A stretch of DNA of 64,000 bases from Promethearchaeota archaeon (GCA_011364975.1 RDOE01000002.1:37188-101187), one strand, 5' to 3'. Positions 7,571 to 17,505 are shown, numbered from the stretch's first letter. Made by a program: numbers and translations. The notes: a model not told the origin generated them from the letters alone.

Positions 7571-8743
7571 ATGTCTAATTTAATAATTAAGAGTGATTTT
7601 GGGTTTATAGGTGAGGATTTAGAGCTAAAAGCAGAGATATCCATCACCATCAACGAAAAAGGAAGGATTAAAGATATAGATTGTAAAGATATAGGGGATT
7701 CAAACAACATAAAGTATAATGAAAATTCCTCGTTAATCATTCCTGGATTAATTAACTCTCACATTCATATTGGTGATAGCTTTGCGAGAGAATTAGGATA
7801 TAATAAACATTTAATTGATGTTGTTGCGCCACCAAATGGATTAAAACATAAACTTTTGAATATAGTTGACAGAAATCTTATGATAAAAGGTATAAAAACA
7901 GCTATAGCTGAAATGTTATCATATGGAATTACATTTTTCATTGATTATCGGGAAAATGGTTTGGATGGTATTAAGATACTTCAAGAAGCTCTTAAAGACA
8001 CTTCCATTAGAAGGATGATACTAGGAAGACCGAATTATGATAAAGAGTTAGAAACGATATATAAGGAAGCCGATGGAGTAGGGTTTGCAAGTTATAATCA
8101 TGTGTCAAATAAAATCAGAGAGAAACTTAAACTAATAAAAAAGACAATTCCTGGAAAAATTATATCTTGTCATGATGGTGAATTAGAAAGAAATGAGGAA
8201 TTATTCGATAAATTAGTTAACGATAGGTTAATTAATGTTATAATCCATGGTACTCATTATAATGAGCAAGATTTAGAGGCAATAAAACAAAGAGCCATTT
8301 CATTGGTATTATGCCCTAGAAGTAATGGATATTTTGGATTGGGATTTCCTCCGATTTCCCAAATTATTAGGCTGCGTATTCCAATAAGCATAGGAACTGA
8401 TAATGTGATGGTAAACAACCTTGATTTATTCGAAGAATTACGTTATTTATATCGGATATACAGGGTATTAGATAAGGATAAAAAAAATCCACTCTTACCA
8501 TCCAGAGAACTACTAAAAATGATTACTATTAATGCCGCGAGAAATTTCAAAATAGAGGAAGATCATGGTTCCATATCCAAAGGTAAGTTTGCAGATTTTT
8601 TTAAGGTAAATCTAGCTGCAACTAACTTTTACAGCATTTATACAAATACAGCGCATTTCTGTGACTTATTAGTTCAAAGATTAAAGTCAAATAACATTAG
8701 CAAAGTATATATTGGAGGTAAGACGGTTTATGAAAGAGATTGA
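7571..8743 (+). CDS. Metal-dependent amidohydrolase/deaminase in the F420 operon
   Basis: 390 residues, amidohydrolase superfamily of the cytosine/guanine/adenosine-type deaminase group (COG0402-like). Metal ligands are visible: His64 and His66 ('NSHIHIGDS'), His201 ('SCHDGE'), the 'HGTH' at 226-229, and Asp277 ('GTDNVM'). The end 'HGSISKGKFADF' is typical of the C-terminal beta part. The next gene, the diaminopyrimidine reductase arfC, begins inside its 3' end, and cofG and cofH follow. In archaeal riboflavin/F420 synthesis the reduced diaminopyrimidinone must lose an amino group, and I know of no settled archaeal enzyme for this step. Chemistry and position fit; the substrate is inference. 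Confidence 0.8.
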   Translation: MSNLIIKSDFGFIGEDLELKAEISITINEKGRIKDIDCKDIGDSNNIKYNENSSLIIPGLINSHIHIGDSFARELGYNKHLIDVVAPPNGLKHKLLNIVDRNLMIKGIKTAIAEMLSYGITFFIDYRENGLDGIKILQEALKDTSIRRMILGRPNYDKELETIYKEADGVGFASYNHVSNKIREKLKLIKKTIPGKIISCHDGELERNEELFDKLVNDRLINVIIHGTHYNEQDLEAIKQRAISLVLCPRSNGYFGLGFPPISQIIRLRIPISIGTDNVMVNNLDLFEELRYLYRIYRVLDKDKKNPLLPSRELLKMITINAARNFKIEEDHGSISKGKFADFFKVNLAATNFYSIYTNTAHFCDLLVQRLKSNNISKVYIGGKTVYERD

Positions 8744-9401
8744 ACGACCATATATAATTTTAAGTTGTGCAATGACTATAGATGGAAAAATAGCATCTAA
8801 AATAGGTGATACCGAGTTATCTGATGAGATAGATTGGAGAGAGGTACATAAGCTTAGAAGCAAAGTAGACGCAATCCTTGTGGGAAAAGGGACAATTATA
8901 AAAGACAATCCGAAACTTCATATTAAATTTGTAGATCATCAAGGATATTACAGACTGGTTGTTGATAGTAACCTTTCAATACCTATTGATGCACAAGTTA
9001 TTAAGTATAAACCAGATCTCTATCCTACAATAATAATTACTACTGAAAATATAAAGTTGAATAAAGTTGCTCAATATGAAAAAGCGGGAGTTAAAATTAT
9101 AAAATCAGGCAAACAAGAAAGGGTAGATATTATTAAATTAATGCCTTTACTTTATCAAAAAGGAATTCATAAAATATTATTAGAAGGAGGCGGTAATCTA
9201 AATTGGAGTTTTATTAAGGCGAAATTAGTAGATGAATTGCGAATAACTATAGCTCCTTGGATTATTGGTGGTGAAAATGCTGTAAGTATAGTTGAAGGAG
9301 ATGGCTTTTTAAAGATGATTGAATGTCCTAGGTTTAGATTAATAGAAACAAAACAATGGAATAATTATATTACCTTATTTTATGAAAAGGATTATGAATG
9401 A
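8730..9401 (+). CDS. arfC: 2,5-diamino-6-ribosylaminopyrimidinone 5'-phosphate reductase (RibD C-terminal type)
   Basis: About 223 residues of the RibD reductase/dihydrofolate reductase fold: 'YIILSCAMTIDGKIAS', 'LRSKVDAILVGKGTIIKDNPKL' and 'KILLEGGGNLNWSFI'. It reduces the ribosyl to the ribityl side chain with NADPH on the way to riboflavin and FO. The track starts at TTG 8712, but GGAGGTAAG (8714-8722) is a strong SD for ATG 8730, so I use 8730. It overlaps the amidohydrolase end by 14 bases and cofG begins inside its 3' end. No deaminase domain is fused, so another protein must supply that activity. Confidence 0.88.
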   Translation: MKEIERPYIILSCAMTIDGKIASKIGDTELSDEIDWREVHKLRSKVDAILVGKGTIIKDNPKLHIKFVDHQGYYRLVVDSNLSIPIDAQVIKYKPDLYPTIIITTENIKLNKVAQYEKAGVKIIKSGKQERVDIIKLMPLLYQKGIHKILLEGGGNLNWSFIKAKLVDELRITIAPWIIGGENAVSIVEGDGFLKMIECPRFRLIETKQWNNYITLFYEKDYE

Positions 9402-10506
9402 AGAGAAGAATCAGATCGAGAAATTAAAGACTTTAAGTTTAAAGAAACTAAAAACTTTAGTAAAAGAGATTAAATCACAATTACCAGAAAAGGATCAGAA
9501 TATTATTACCTATTCTAAAAATTTTACTTTAGTTCTTTCAACGTATTGTTCAAATAGATGTAGTTATTGTTATTTTAATCATAGAATTCAGAAAGAACAA
9601 GAAGATGATAATGTAACTCTATTAGAAAAAGAAAAAGTAGTATCTACTTTATTGATCGCAAAACAATATGATTGTAAAGAAGCTCTTTTAATGTCAGGAG
9701 AGTGTTCTGATCATTTTAAAGAAGTAAGAGAGGAATTATTAAAAAGTAATTATCAAAGTTTTATTGAATATGTAAGTAGTTTATGTGAAAGGTTATTACA
9801 ACAAAATTTCTTACCCCATACAAATATAGGTACTCTTAATTATCAAGATTTAAAGGAGTTGAAAAAATACAATGCAAGTATGGGATTGATGTTAGAAAGT
9901 ACAAATAATAAATTATGTAAACCAGGAGGAGTACATCAATATTCACCTGATAAAGCACCTGAAAGAAGGATAAAACATATTGAAGATGCAGGTGAACTGA
10001 AAATACCATTTACTACTGGATTATTACTTGGAATTGGAGAAACAATTGAAGATAGAATTAATGATTTATTTCTCATTAAGCAACTCAATGAAAGATATGG
10101 CCATATCCAAGAAATTATTATTCAGAATTTTATTCCACATCAAGGGATTTCATATGAACCAAAGCATTTAATCACAATAAAAGAAACTTTAAGAACCGCT
10201 GCTTTAGCAAAAATCATATGTGGAAATGATATTTCTATTCAAGTACCTCCAAATTTAATCAGAGAATATGAAAGCTTTGCTATTGATCTTGGGATAGATG
10301 ATTTTGGTGGTATATCTCCATTTACTAAGGATTATATAAATCCCAAACATCCATGGCCTCAAATTACATACTTAAAGGAAATATGTGAATCCAAAGGGGT
10401 AATTTTTAAAGAAAGATATCCTATTTATGACAAATTTATAGAAAAATCTGAATTTTGTCCAGAAAATATTAAAAATACAATAAATAATATTAAGCAAAAT
10501 GAATAG
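9382..10506 (+). CDS. cofG: FO synthase subunit 1 (radical SAM)
   Basis: 374 residues. Radical SAM motif Cys56-x3-Cys60-x2-Cys63 ('CSNRCSYC'). CofG-type features include 'GLMLESTNNKL', 'GLLLGIGET' and 'IIQNFIPH'. With CofH it makes the deazaflavin FO, the chromophore of F420, from tyrosine and 5-amino-6-ribitylaminouracil. The start ATG 9382 lies within the end of arfC, and a second in-frame ATG (9394) is possible. Its 3' end overlaps cofH by 8 bases, so the row is probably translationally coupled. Confidence 0.92.
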   Translation: MKRIMNEEKNQIEKLKTLSLKKLKTLVKEIKSQLPEKDQNIITYSKNFTLVLSTYCSNRCSYCYFNHRIQKEQEDDNVTLLEKEKVVSTLLIAKQYDCKEALLMSGECSDHFKEVREELLKSNYQSFIEYVSSLCERLLQQNFLPHTNIGTLNYQDLKELKKYNASMGLMLESTNNKLCKPGGVHQYSPDKAPERRIKHIEDAGELKIPFTTGLLLGIGETIEDRINDLFLIKQLNERYGHIQEIIIQNFIPHQGISYEPKHLITIKETLRTAALAKIICGNDISIQVPPNLIREYESFAIDLGIDDFGGISPFTKDYINPKHPWPQITYLKEICESKGVIFKERYPIYDKFIEKSEFCPENIKNTINNIKQNE

Positions 10507-11623
10507 CAGAGAAATTATAATTGATCCTAAAATTAGGTCTATTTTAAAGAAAGCGGAAGATTCAGAGGAAATTTCTCCTCAAGAGGGTTTAGTTTTGTTA
10601 AAAGTTACGGGGAAGGAGTTTTTCGCTTTACAACAGACCGCAGATCGTTTATGTTTTGAAAAAAAAGAAAATGTTGTTACTTTTGTGATCAACCGGAATA
10701 TAAATTTTACTAATATATGTTATCAAGGTTGTAAATTTTGTTCATTTAGCGTTCATAATAAGCATGAAGATGGGTACCTTTTAACAATTGAACAAGTAAG
10801 AAACAAAACAGAACAAGCTAAAGATGTTGGTTGTACTGAGGTATGTATTCAAGGAGGAATTAATCCAAATTTAGATATTGATTATTACTTAAATATTCTT
10901 AAAACGGTTAAACAAGTTGATTCTAAGATCCATACGCACGCTTTTTCACCTCAGGAAGTATATTCCATGTCAAATTTATATCAAACTTCAATAGAAGAGA
11001 CATTAAAAGAATTAAAAAGTGCAGGGTTGGATTCTATGCCGGGAACTGCTGCTGAGATATTAGTAGATAAAATTAGACACATAATCTGTCCAAATAAAAT
11101 TACAAGCTCACAATGGATTGAAATCATTAAACAAGCTCATATCTTAGGGATTCCCACAACTTCTACAATTATGTATGGTCATATTGAAGAACTAAAAGAT
11201 CGTATTAGTCATCTTGAAATTATAAGAGAGCTACAAAGAGAAACAGGTGGGTTTACAGAATTTGTGCCACTTCCATTTGTAAGAGAAAACCCCGCATTAT
11301 CAAAATTACCTGAATTTCCTTTAAGGCCCAGTTATGGAATGGCGGACCTAAAATTATTTTGTGTAGCACGCTTATTTTTTAATAATTATATTGATAATAT
11401 TCAGTGTTCATGGGTTAAATTAGGTCCAAAATTTGCCCAAGTTTCTCTTAATTATGGAGTAAATGATTTTTCTGGAACTCTAATGGAAGAGAATATTTCT
11501 AAAAGCGCAGGAGCAGAATTTGGAGAATATTTAAAACCTCAAGAAATAATAAATATCATTAAAGATGCCGCAAAAAAACCAGCGCAGAGGGATACTCTTT
11601 ATAAAATTTTAAAATATTTTTAA
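10499..11623 (+). CDS. cofH: FO synthase subunit 2 (radical SAM)
   Basis: 374 residues. Radical SAM motif Cys74-x3-Cys78-x2-Cys81 ('CYQGCKFC'). CofH features: 'HTHAFSPQEV', 'AGLDSMPGTAAEIL', 'TTSTIMYGHIE' and 'FVPLPFVRENPAL'. It joins the tyrosine-derived imine radical to the ribitylaminouracil; CofG then closes the ring to FO. Subunits are separate, as in archaea, rather than fused as in actinobacterial FbiC. Last gene of the arfC-cofG-cofH operon. Confidence 0.93.
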   Translation: MNSREIIIDPKIRSILKKAEDSEEISPQEGLVLLKVTGKEFFALQQTADRLCFEKKENVVTFVINRNINFTNICYQGCKFCSFSVHNKHEDGYLLTIEQVRNKTEQAKDVGCTEVCIQGGINPNLDIDYYLNILKTVKQVDSKIHTHAFSPQEVYSMSNLYQTSIEETLKELKSAGLDSMPGTAAEILVDKIRHIICPNKITSSQWIEIIKQAHILGIPTTSTIMYGHIEELKDRISHLEIIRELQRETGGFTEFVPLPFVRENPALSKLPEFPLRPSYGMADLKLFCVARLFFNNYIDNIQCSWVKLGPKFAQVSLNYGVNDFSGTLMEENISKSAGAEFGEYLKPQEIINIIKDAAKKPAQRDTLYKILKYF

Positions 11624-11658
11624 AACTTAAAAGATAAATAAACAATTAATTTTTTAAT

Positions 11659-13512
11659 TTAATCTTGTAGGAAATTTAAAATATATCGTTGAGCAATAAG
11701 ATCTGAGCTGATTTTTCCAAGAACTTTTCCTTCTAATACTATAGGCATGGCAGAAATTTGGTATTGTTCAAACTCTCTAACAATATCTAGTATAGAAAGA
11801 TTTGGAGATGCTGAAATAACATCTTTTGTCATAATTTCATTTACACTTGCATCACAAACACCTTCAGCAGATGCTTTAGTGATATCCCAGTCCGTTACTA
11901 CGCCTACAAGTTTTTCATTTGATATTACTGCTATAATTCCGCTATTATTATCAATCATGGACTTAGCGGCTTCCTGGATTGTAGAATCGACTTCAATTAT
12001 GGGAATAGAGATCATAATATCTTTAGCAGTCAATTCATTCTCTTTAACTTTTAATCGTTGCAAACTTATCTGCTCAGCAGCCTGAGAAGGTAAGGTATCA
12101 GGCGATTTTGTTAAAATATCAACTAATTCAATCATATTATGATGAATTACATTTTTTCGATATTCTTCTCCTGCTCTTAAACGTTTTTGAGAAAGTTGAA
12201 CAAATTCATCGGAATGATCTTTAAGCCATTTATTTACCGCATCTTTTTTACCTAACAATTTTTCAGGAATTTGAATATGTTCTGGAGTTTTTACAATATG
12301 TTCTTGAGCAGCAAAAATTACTCCGCCTGAATTTACTAAATAATCATTTGCTATCATAACACCCTTCTCACGATATACTATTTGTTCCATGCGTGTTCTT
12401 GCTGCTTTTCTATTTGGATCTGGGGAGTAAGTATTTGCGCCCTCAATGATTATATTCCATTTTCCCATGTGATCAACAATCATTGATGCATTATCGGAAG
12501 GTCTAACTCCAAGATAATTAAATATTGGGGCTGCAGGGATAAAGCAAAAAGCATCTTCACGTAATAGATCATTCGAATTAGTTGAAAATTTAACGGGATG
12601 TTTATATCCCTGTGATAGCATTTTTTGTTTAAAATAGATGTTTGTAACAAGGCCTTTTTCATGCCATAAATCAAATAGATCTTCTATTGGGAGCCCAAAT
12701 TCATTATATAGATATCCCTCTAAATCACTTATCCCTATCACTTTCACTTCTGGAATCGAACTTCTTAATATTCTTGCTACGTGAGCACCAACAGCTCCAA
12801 ATCCTTGAATTAGTATTGTAAGATCTTTACTTTCAGGTATTTCTATATTTTCAAATTGAGATAAAACTCTCATTCTTGGAAGAATTTCTAAAAGTGTCTG
12901 AAGTGCGGTCACAACACCTCCCGCAGCAGCACCTAACTCGTCTATTCTATTTCCACCCATATCTGCAGTCTTAGAAACAGCACTATCAAGCCCATTTTCA
13001 ATCGCAATTAATTTCATATCCGCATCATTAGTACCTACATCAGGACCGGGGACATAAATCTCTTTATATCTTCTAATTAATCGTGCAAATCCTCGTACAA
13101 TTTCTTCATGAATTTCTAGGGGTAAATCCCTTTCAGCTACAATTCCAGATTTGCCTCCCCCATAAGGAAGGTTCGCCGCAGCATTTTTTAAAGTCATACC
13201 GCGAGCTAAATTATGGATATCAGATGGAGTAATGTTAGGTAACATTCTTATTCCTCCCATAGAGGGCTTTCCCATTGAAAGATTATCTACGACTACAAAA
13301 CCTCCGATCTCCAATTTTGAGGTCTCATCCCATATGCATGCGACTAACTGTGGCCCCAGAGAGTCTCTAATAATTCCTAATCTTGATAATAATTGCTCAT
13401 CAATATTACTAAACTCTAAGTAGCATTTTCCGTCCTCTTTTTTAAGACGATTTTTTAATGTAATTTCTGGAAGTCGTTCTTTAAGAAATCTATCCATTGC
13501 TTTTGGTATCAT
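11659..13512 (-). CDS. Glu/Leu-type dehydrogenase fused to a CBS-domain pair
   Basis: 617 residues, well above the roughly 420 of an ordinary glutamate dehydrogenase. Residues about 20-480 are an amino-acid dehydrogenase: 'MGGIRMLP', catalytic Lys in 'NLPYGGGKSGIVAE', 'YVPGPDVGTND', the Rossmann segment 'TILIQGFGAVGAHVARIL' and 'IIEGANTYSPDP'. Residues about 490-617 are two CBS repeats ('DIMISIPIIEVDSTIQEA...VVTDWDITKA' and 'EIMTKDVISASPNLSILDI'). CBS pairs usually sense AMP/ATP or similar ligands, so ammonium assimilation or amino-acid oxidation may be tuned by energy state. Specificity (Glu versus branched-chain) is not clear from motifs. Stands alone on the minus strand. Confidence 0.88.
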   Translation of the reverse strand: MIPKAMDRFLKERLPEITLKNRLKKEDGKCYLEFSNIDEQLLSRLGIIRDSLGPQLVACIWDETSKLEIGGFVVVDNLSMGKPSMGGIRMLPNITPSDIHNLARGMTLKNAAANLPYGGGKSGIVAERDLPLEIHEEIVRGFARLIRRYKEIYVPGPDVGTNDADMKLIAIENGLDSAVSKTADMGGNRIDELGAAAGGVVTALQTLLEILPRMRVLSQFENIEIPESKDLTILIQGFGAVGAHVARILRSSIPEVKVIGISDLEGYLYNEFGLPIEDLFDLWHEKGLVTNIYFKQKMLSQGYKHPVKFSTNSNDLLREDAFCFIPAAPIFNYLGVRPSDNASMIVDHMGKWNIIIEGANTYSPDPNRKAARTRMEQIVYREKGVMIANDYLVNSGGVIFAAQEHIVKTPEHIQIPEKLLGKKDAVNKWLKDHSDEFVQLSQKRLRAGEEYRKNVIHHNMIELVDILTKSPDTLPSQAAEQISLQRLKVKENELTAKDIMISIPIIEVDSTIQEAAKSMIDNNSGIIAVISNEKLVGVVTDWDITKASAEGVCDASVNEIMTKDVISASPNLSILDIVREFEQYQISAMPIVLEGKVLGKISSDLIAQRYILNFLQD

Positions 13513-13651
13513 AATTATTCAATAAAATCTGAATTTCATTTTTTAAATCTAATTATATTTTCATATATGAATCTCTTAAATTTAAAATTGTTCTCTATTA
13601 AAAAATGTCAAGTTAAATTAGAAATGTTAAATGTTAAATAATAGAGAGTAG

Positions 13652-15499
13652 ATGATGAAGGGATCAAAAAAATTATTACTAATAGGTATTGATCAAGCTA
13701 TTCCTTGTTTGCTTAATAAGTTCCTTGATACTAATATCTTACCTAATATAGCTAAACTCCGGGAAAATGGAGTAATGACTGAAGCGTTTTCTTGTCCTCC
13801 GTGTGATACACCAACTAATTGGACTACAATCGCAACAGGAGCTACAACTGCTATTCATGGAGCAACCAGTTTTTATATGCATAATTCCGGAGATTCTTTT
13901 GAAGAAGGATTAAAATTTCGATCTAGAACGCAATTATCTCGATATTGTAAAGCGGAATATATATGGAACGTTGTGGATAAGAGTTCATTAATTCCATTTG
14001 TATTTAATTACCCTTCAGGATGGCCAAATAATTTTAAAAAAGGAGTTATGAGTTTATTCACTTGGGAGATACCTGAATCATATCCTATATTGATGTCTAC
14101 ATCAAAAACATATAAATTTGATATAGAAGATAACAAAAAGTCAATCCAACTAAATATCAGTATTAAAAATAAGAATTTTAAATGCAATTACAATAAAGAG
14201 GTATTCTTGATCAATTTAAAGGGGAATAAATTTGATGCTTTGAAACTATTAATAAGTGAGAAGTTAGGATGGCAAACTATTAGGGAAAAAGAATGGAGCA
14301 ATTGGATAGAAGCAATCATAAATACAAACATTGGTCAATTACCTTGCTTATTTAAAATAAAGTTACAAGAGATAGATTATGAGGAAAAATATGTTAAAAT
14401 TAAACGCTCTACTGTATATAATATTAAAGGTTGGGCATATCCTGAGACTTTTGGTGATAAATTAATCAAAAATGTTTTTGAATATGATTTACCCGAAAAA
14501 CATGATGTTGAGTTTATGATGTATGAGGGGATAAAAAAGTACTTAATATCTGCAAGGGAAGAAAGTTTAACTTTGGCTAAAACTATAAATTTTGCTAAAA
14601 CGGACTTTAACTGGGATGTATGCTTTTTTCATTATCATCCTTTAGACACTATTAATCATAATTCTCTCGCATTTTTATTTAATAAATCACCATTTTATGA
14701 GGAGGATAAAGCCAAGAAAACACTCAAGAATGTTGAAACTGCTTATAAAATCGTTGATGAGCTTATTGGTAATTTATTCAAAACTTGTGTTGATCAAAAT
14801 ACTATTGTTTGTTTTGTTTCAGACCATGGGGCAATCCCTATATGGAAAATAGTAAATCTTCCTCATTTTTTTATAAAATCTGGGTTACTTAAATATAAAT
14901 GGAGTTCTAAAGAAAATTGCTATATTATAGATTGGAAAAAAACAAAAGTATTCCCTTATATAGAGCCACCCTTTATTTGGATTAATTTAGAAGGACGAGA
15001 TCCAAAGGGAATAGTAAAACATTCTGAATATGACGATTTAAAAGATGAAGTTATCAAGATACTTTATGATATAAGAGATCCTTACACTAACGAAAAATTG
15101 ATTGATTTGGCAATAAAGAAGGAAGATGCTGATTATCTTGGTCTAAATGGTGAAAGAATTGGTGATATAATATATTTTTTAAAACCCCCCTATAGTTTAT
15201 TCGATGGGAATCTAGAGATGCTTAATGCCTCTCGCCTTTCAAAAAACCTTTTTAATAAACCAGAGGTTTATAATTCCCAATCATTTTTTGGAGCACATGC
15301 TTATTTCCTTCCGAAAACTAAATTTGGAGAATATTCAATCAGCGTCCCATTGATTTTATCTGGACCAGGAATTAAAAAAGGGGAGATGTTGAAAAAACCA
15401 GTAAATCTTGTCAATTTGGCACCCACATTTTCTCATTTACTGCAAATTCCGAAACCTAAAGATTCTCAAGCTAGGGTCCTTTATGAAATAATGGAATAA
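13652..15499 (+). CDS. Alkaline-phosphatase-superfamily phosphodiesterase/nucleotide pyrophosphatase
   Basis: 615 residues. Bimetal site pieces in order: 'LLIGIDQAIP' (Asp), 'CDTPTNWTTIATGA' (Thr nucleophile region), 'HYHPLDTINH' (Asp and His), 'VSDHGA' (Asp-His) and 'FGAHAYFLP' (His). 'LSGPGIKKGE' near the end is typical of this group. An insert of about 180 residues after the nucleophile region probably sets substrate choice. There is no signal peptide, so it is likely cytosolic. The substrate is unknown: a phosphodiester, nucleotide sugar or phosphonate are all possible. Confidence 0.75.
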   Translation: MMKGSKKLLLIGIDQAIPCLLNKFLDTNILPNIAKLRENGVMTEAFSCPPCDTPTNWTTIATGATTAIHGATSFYMHNSGDSFEEGLKFRSRTQLSRYCKAEYIWNVVDKSSLIPFVFNYPSGWPNNFKKGVMSLFTWEIPESYPILMSTSKTYKFDIEDNKKSIQLNISIKNKNFKCNYNKEVFLINLKGNKFDALKLLISEKLGWQTIREKEWSNWIEAIINTNIGQLPCLFKIKLQEIDYEEKYVKIKRSTVYNIKGWAYPETFGDKLIKNVFEYDLPEKHDVEFMMYEGIKKYLISAREESLTLAKTINFAKTDFNWDVCFFHYHPLDTINHNSLAFLFNKSPFYEEDKAKKTLKNVETAYKIVDELIGNLFKTCVDQNTIVCFVSDHGAIPIWKIVNLPHFFIKSGLLKYKWSSKENCYIIDWKKTKVFPYIEPPFIWINLEGRDPKGIVKHSEYDDLKDEVIKILYDIRDPYTNEKLIDLAIKKEDADYLGLNGERIGDIIYFLKPPYSLFDGNLEMLNASRLSKNLFNKPEVYNSQSFFGAHAYFLPKTKFGEYSISVPLILSGPGIKKGEMLKKPVNLVNLAPTFSHLLQIPKPKDSQARVLYEIME

Positions 15500-15600
15500 T
15501 AATAACGAGAAACTTGGTTTTTTGAATTCTAAATATTATTATAATTTAAGTAAAGTGTATAATTTAATAATATTAAATCAATTTTGGAGATCTTATAAAA

Positions 15601-15891
15601 ATGGTTACTTTAATAGCAACTCTCAAAATAAAAGAAGGCAAAATGCCTGAAGCCATTCAAGTACTTAAAGAGATGGCAGCAAACATAAAATCATCTGAAC
15701 CTGGGACTTTGGAATATATCCCTCATACGGTAAAAGGAGAAGGATTAGAAAATACAATAATTTTCTATGAAAAATATGAAACTGAAGAAGCAATGAAATT
15801 CCATAGTAAAAATTTAGTTAAAACAGCAATTAGGTTGGCTCCACTTTTAGATCCAGGAAGGGATATAAAAGTCTGTAAAGAGATTATTTAA
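15601..15891 (+). CDS. ABM-family monooxygenase-like protein (YgiN type)
   Basis: 96 residues, a dimeric ferredoxin-like barrel of the antibiotic biosynthesis monooxygenase family: 'MVTLIATLKIKEGKMPEAIQ' strand-helix start, 'EPGTLEYIPH', 'IIFYEKYETEEAMKFH'. Members oxidise quinols or act as small-molecule isomerases without cofactors. Nothing nearby fixes the substrate. Confidence 0.75.
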   Translation: MVTLIATLKIKEGKMPEAIQVLKEMAANIKSSEPGTLEYIPHTVKGEGLENTIIFYEKYETEEAMKFHSKNLVKTAIRLAPLLDPGRDIKVCKEII

Positions 15892-15909
15892 GTTTAGTTA
15901 ATCTAAATT

Positions 15910-17505
15910 TTATTTATTTTTTTTAAATAATAACTCATCTTGAATATATGGTCTTCCGGTATATAAACAAAGCTCTGCTTTACTTAATTCTCTCCCTAAG
16001 TAATTTAAATGATAAATATCATCGGTTATGCGTAATTCCATAACCTTTTTACTTAAAGTTTCTGCATTCTTTCCTATTATAAGATTGAGTAGCTCATCGT
16101 TATTAGAATAAAATAATATATAAATTTGTTTTGAATAGTGATCCACAAAAAACCTAAAATAACCTTTTTTATCAGAAATGTAATCTGGGTTTTCAGGATC
16201 GACGAAAATGGCTTTTGTCTCATCAATTTGAGGGAAATCCTGACTAACTTTTCCCTTTGCTTTAAATATTGAAATGCCATGATTAATAGGAGGTGTTTTT
16301 TTACATTTTGCTAAATAATTAAGTTTAATAGATTCTTTTAATTCACGAACTCCGCCCATAAGTTTTATACTATGTTCTACGGTAAATAAAACGCCCATCT
16401 CTAATTCTATTGCTATACAAGCTAATAATCCATTAATACCGATGGAATCAATGTCCATTAATTCAACAACGTTTGAAATTCCAAAAAATAATGGTAATTC
16501 AATGCTTTTATCTCTTATTTGAGAGACTTTCTTTTTATATAAAAAATAAGCTTCCAAAGAATTTGTAAACCCAGGACTTATTGGAGTCTCAAGCAGAGGA
16601 TCAGCTATCAGTTTTTGAAATCCCAGATTTTGCAATTCCTCTGTAAAGTAAAGTAAATTTTCAACTCTTAATGCAGGTTCTTTTGGAAAATACGCTGCTT
16701 TAATATTCGTGGGAAGAATTACAATCGGTATATCTTTTGGAATATTTAGTAGCTGTTTGTAATTTCCTTTATCAAAACTTAGAATCATATCAATCCCTTC
16801 ATCTATTGCGGACCTTATTTCTTCTTTTTCCATTGAATCTATACTTATTAAAGTATTAAATTTAGATTGAATGAGATTAATAACTTCACGAACCCTTTCA
16901 GGATTAGGTTTATTAGCTATACATCCTATATCAATAATATCTGCTCCTGAGTCTAAATAATGCTTCACTTTTCTAAGTATTGACTCATTAGGCTTCTCTG
17001 GACAATTTACTATCTCAGCGATTATGGGAGGGGGTAAATCGCGACCAATTATTAAATCGGATTTTTGTCTATTAATATAAAAAGTATGAGTCCCAATATT
17101 TTCTTTAGCTAATTTAATTTTTTCAGATAGGATATCATTATATTCTCGAATTCCAGATAATTGGATTAACTTATTAGCTGCAATATTGGTAGATAATTGA
17201 ATTGAGTCTAAATTATTTAATATAAAAGGCAAATCAGACGCAAATTCTGGGCCTTTTTTAATTTCAATTGAAAATTCTTTTTCTAGATTAAAAGTATCCC
17301 ATTGAACAAATCCAGGCAATAATATAATATCATAATTAGATTTGGAGATTTTTTTCAAAATCTCTTTAGTTAAATCTTCCGATAGAAAGGCTGAAATTGT
17401 TATAGGTGCTTTGTATACTTCGATTTCATTCTTATGTATATCTTTTATAAGGTTATTAATTATGGGATAACTATTAAGACCGGTTATAATTAATATTCTT
17501 TTAAT
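15910..17505 (-). CDS. Dihydropteroate-synthase-like protein of methanopterin synthesis, probable ATT start
   Basis: A TIM-barrel DHPS relative with a family-typical N-terminal extension and a C-terminal domain. Seen: 'ADIIDIGCIANKPNPERV', 'TLISIDSMEKEEIRSAIDEG', 'KLIADPLLETPISPG'. The archaeal family (MJ0301/MJ0107 type) is linked to joining the pterin to beta-RFA-phosphate. The track starts at TTG 17358 (482 residues), but the open frame upstream reads 'KRILIITGLNSYPIINNL' and 'VYKAPITISAFLSEDL', the expected Rossmann-like start of this family. No ATG/GTG/TTG lies before the in-frame TAG; ATT 17505 does, preceded by GTGAT at four bases and overlapping the stop of the upstream DUF1464 gene (GATTAA). 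That gives 531 residues. Confidence 0.82.
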   Translation of the reverse strand: MKRILIITGLNSYPIINNLIKDIHKNEIEVYKAPITISAFLSEDLTKEILKKISKSNYDIILLPGFVQWDTFNLEKEFSIEIKKGPEFASDLPFILNNLDSIQLSTNIAANKLIQLSGIREYNDILSEKIKLAKENIGTHTFYINRQKSDLIIGRDLPPPIIAEIVNCPEKPNESILRKVKHYLDSGADIIDIGCIANKPNPERVREVINLIQSKFNTLISIDSMEKEEIRSAIDEGIDMILSFDKGNYKQLLNIPKDIPIVILPTNIKAAYFPKEPALRVENLLYFTEELQNLGFQKLIADPLLETPISPGFTNSLEAYFLYKKKVSQIRDKSIELPLFFGISNVVELMDIDSIGINGLLACIAIELEMGVLFTVEHSIKLMGGVRELKESIKLNYLAKCKKTPPINHGISIFKAKGKVSQDFPQIDETKAIFVDPENPDYISDKKGYFRFFVDHYSKQIYILFYSNNDELLNLIIGKNAETLSKKVMELRITDDIYHLNYLGRELSKAELCLYTGRPYIQDELLFKKNK

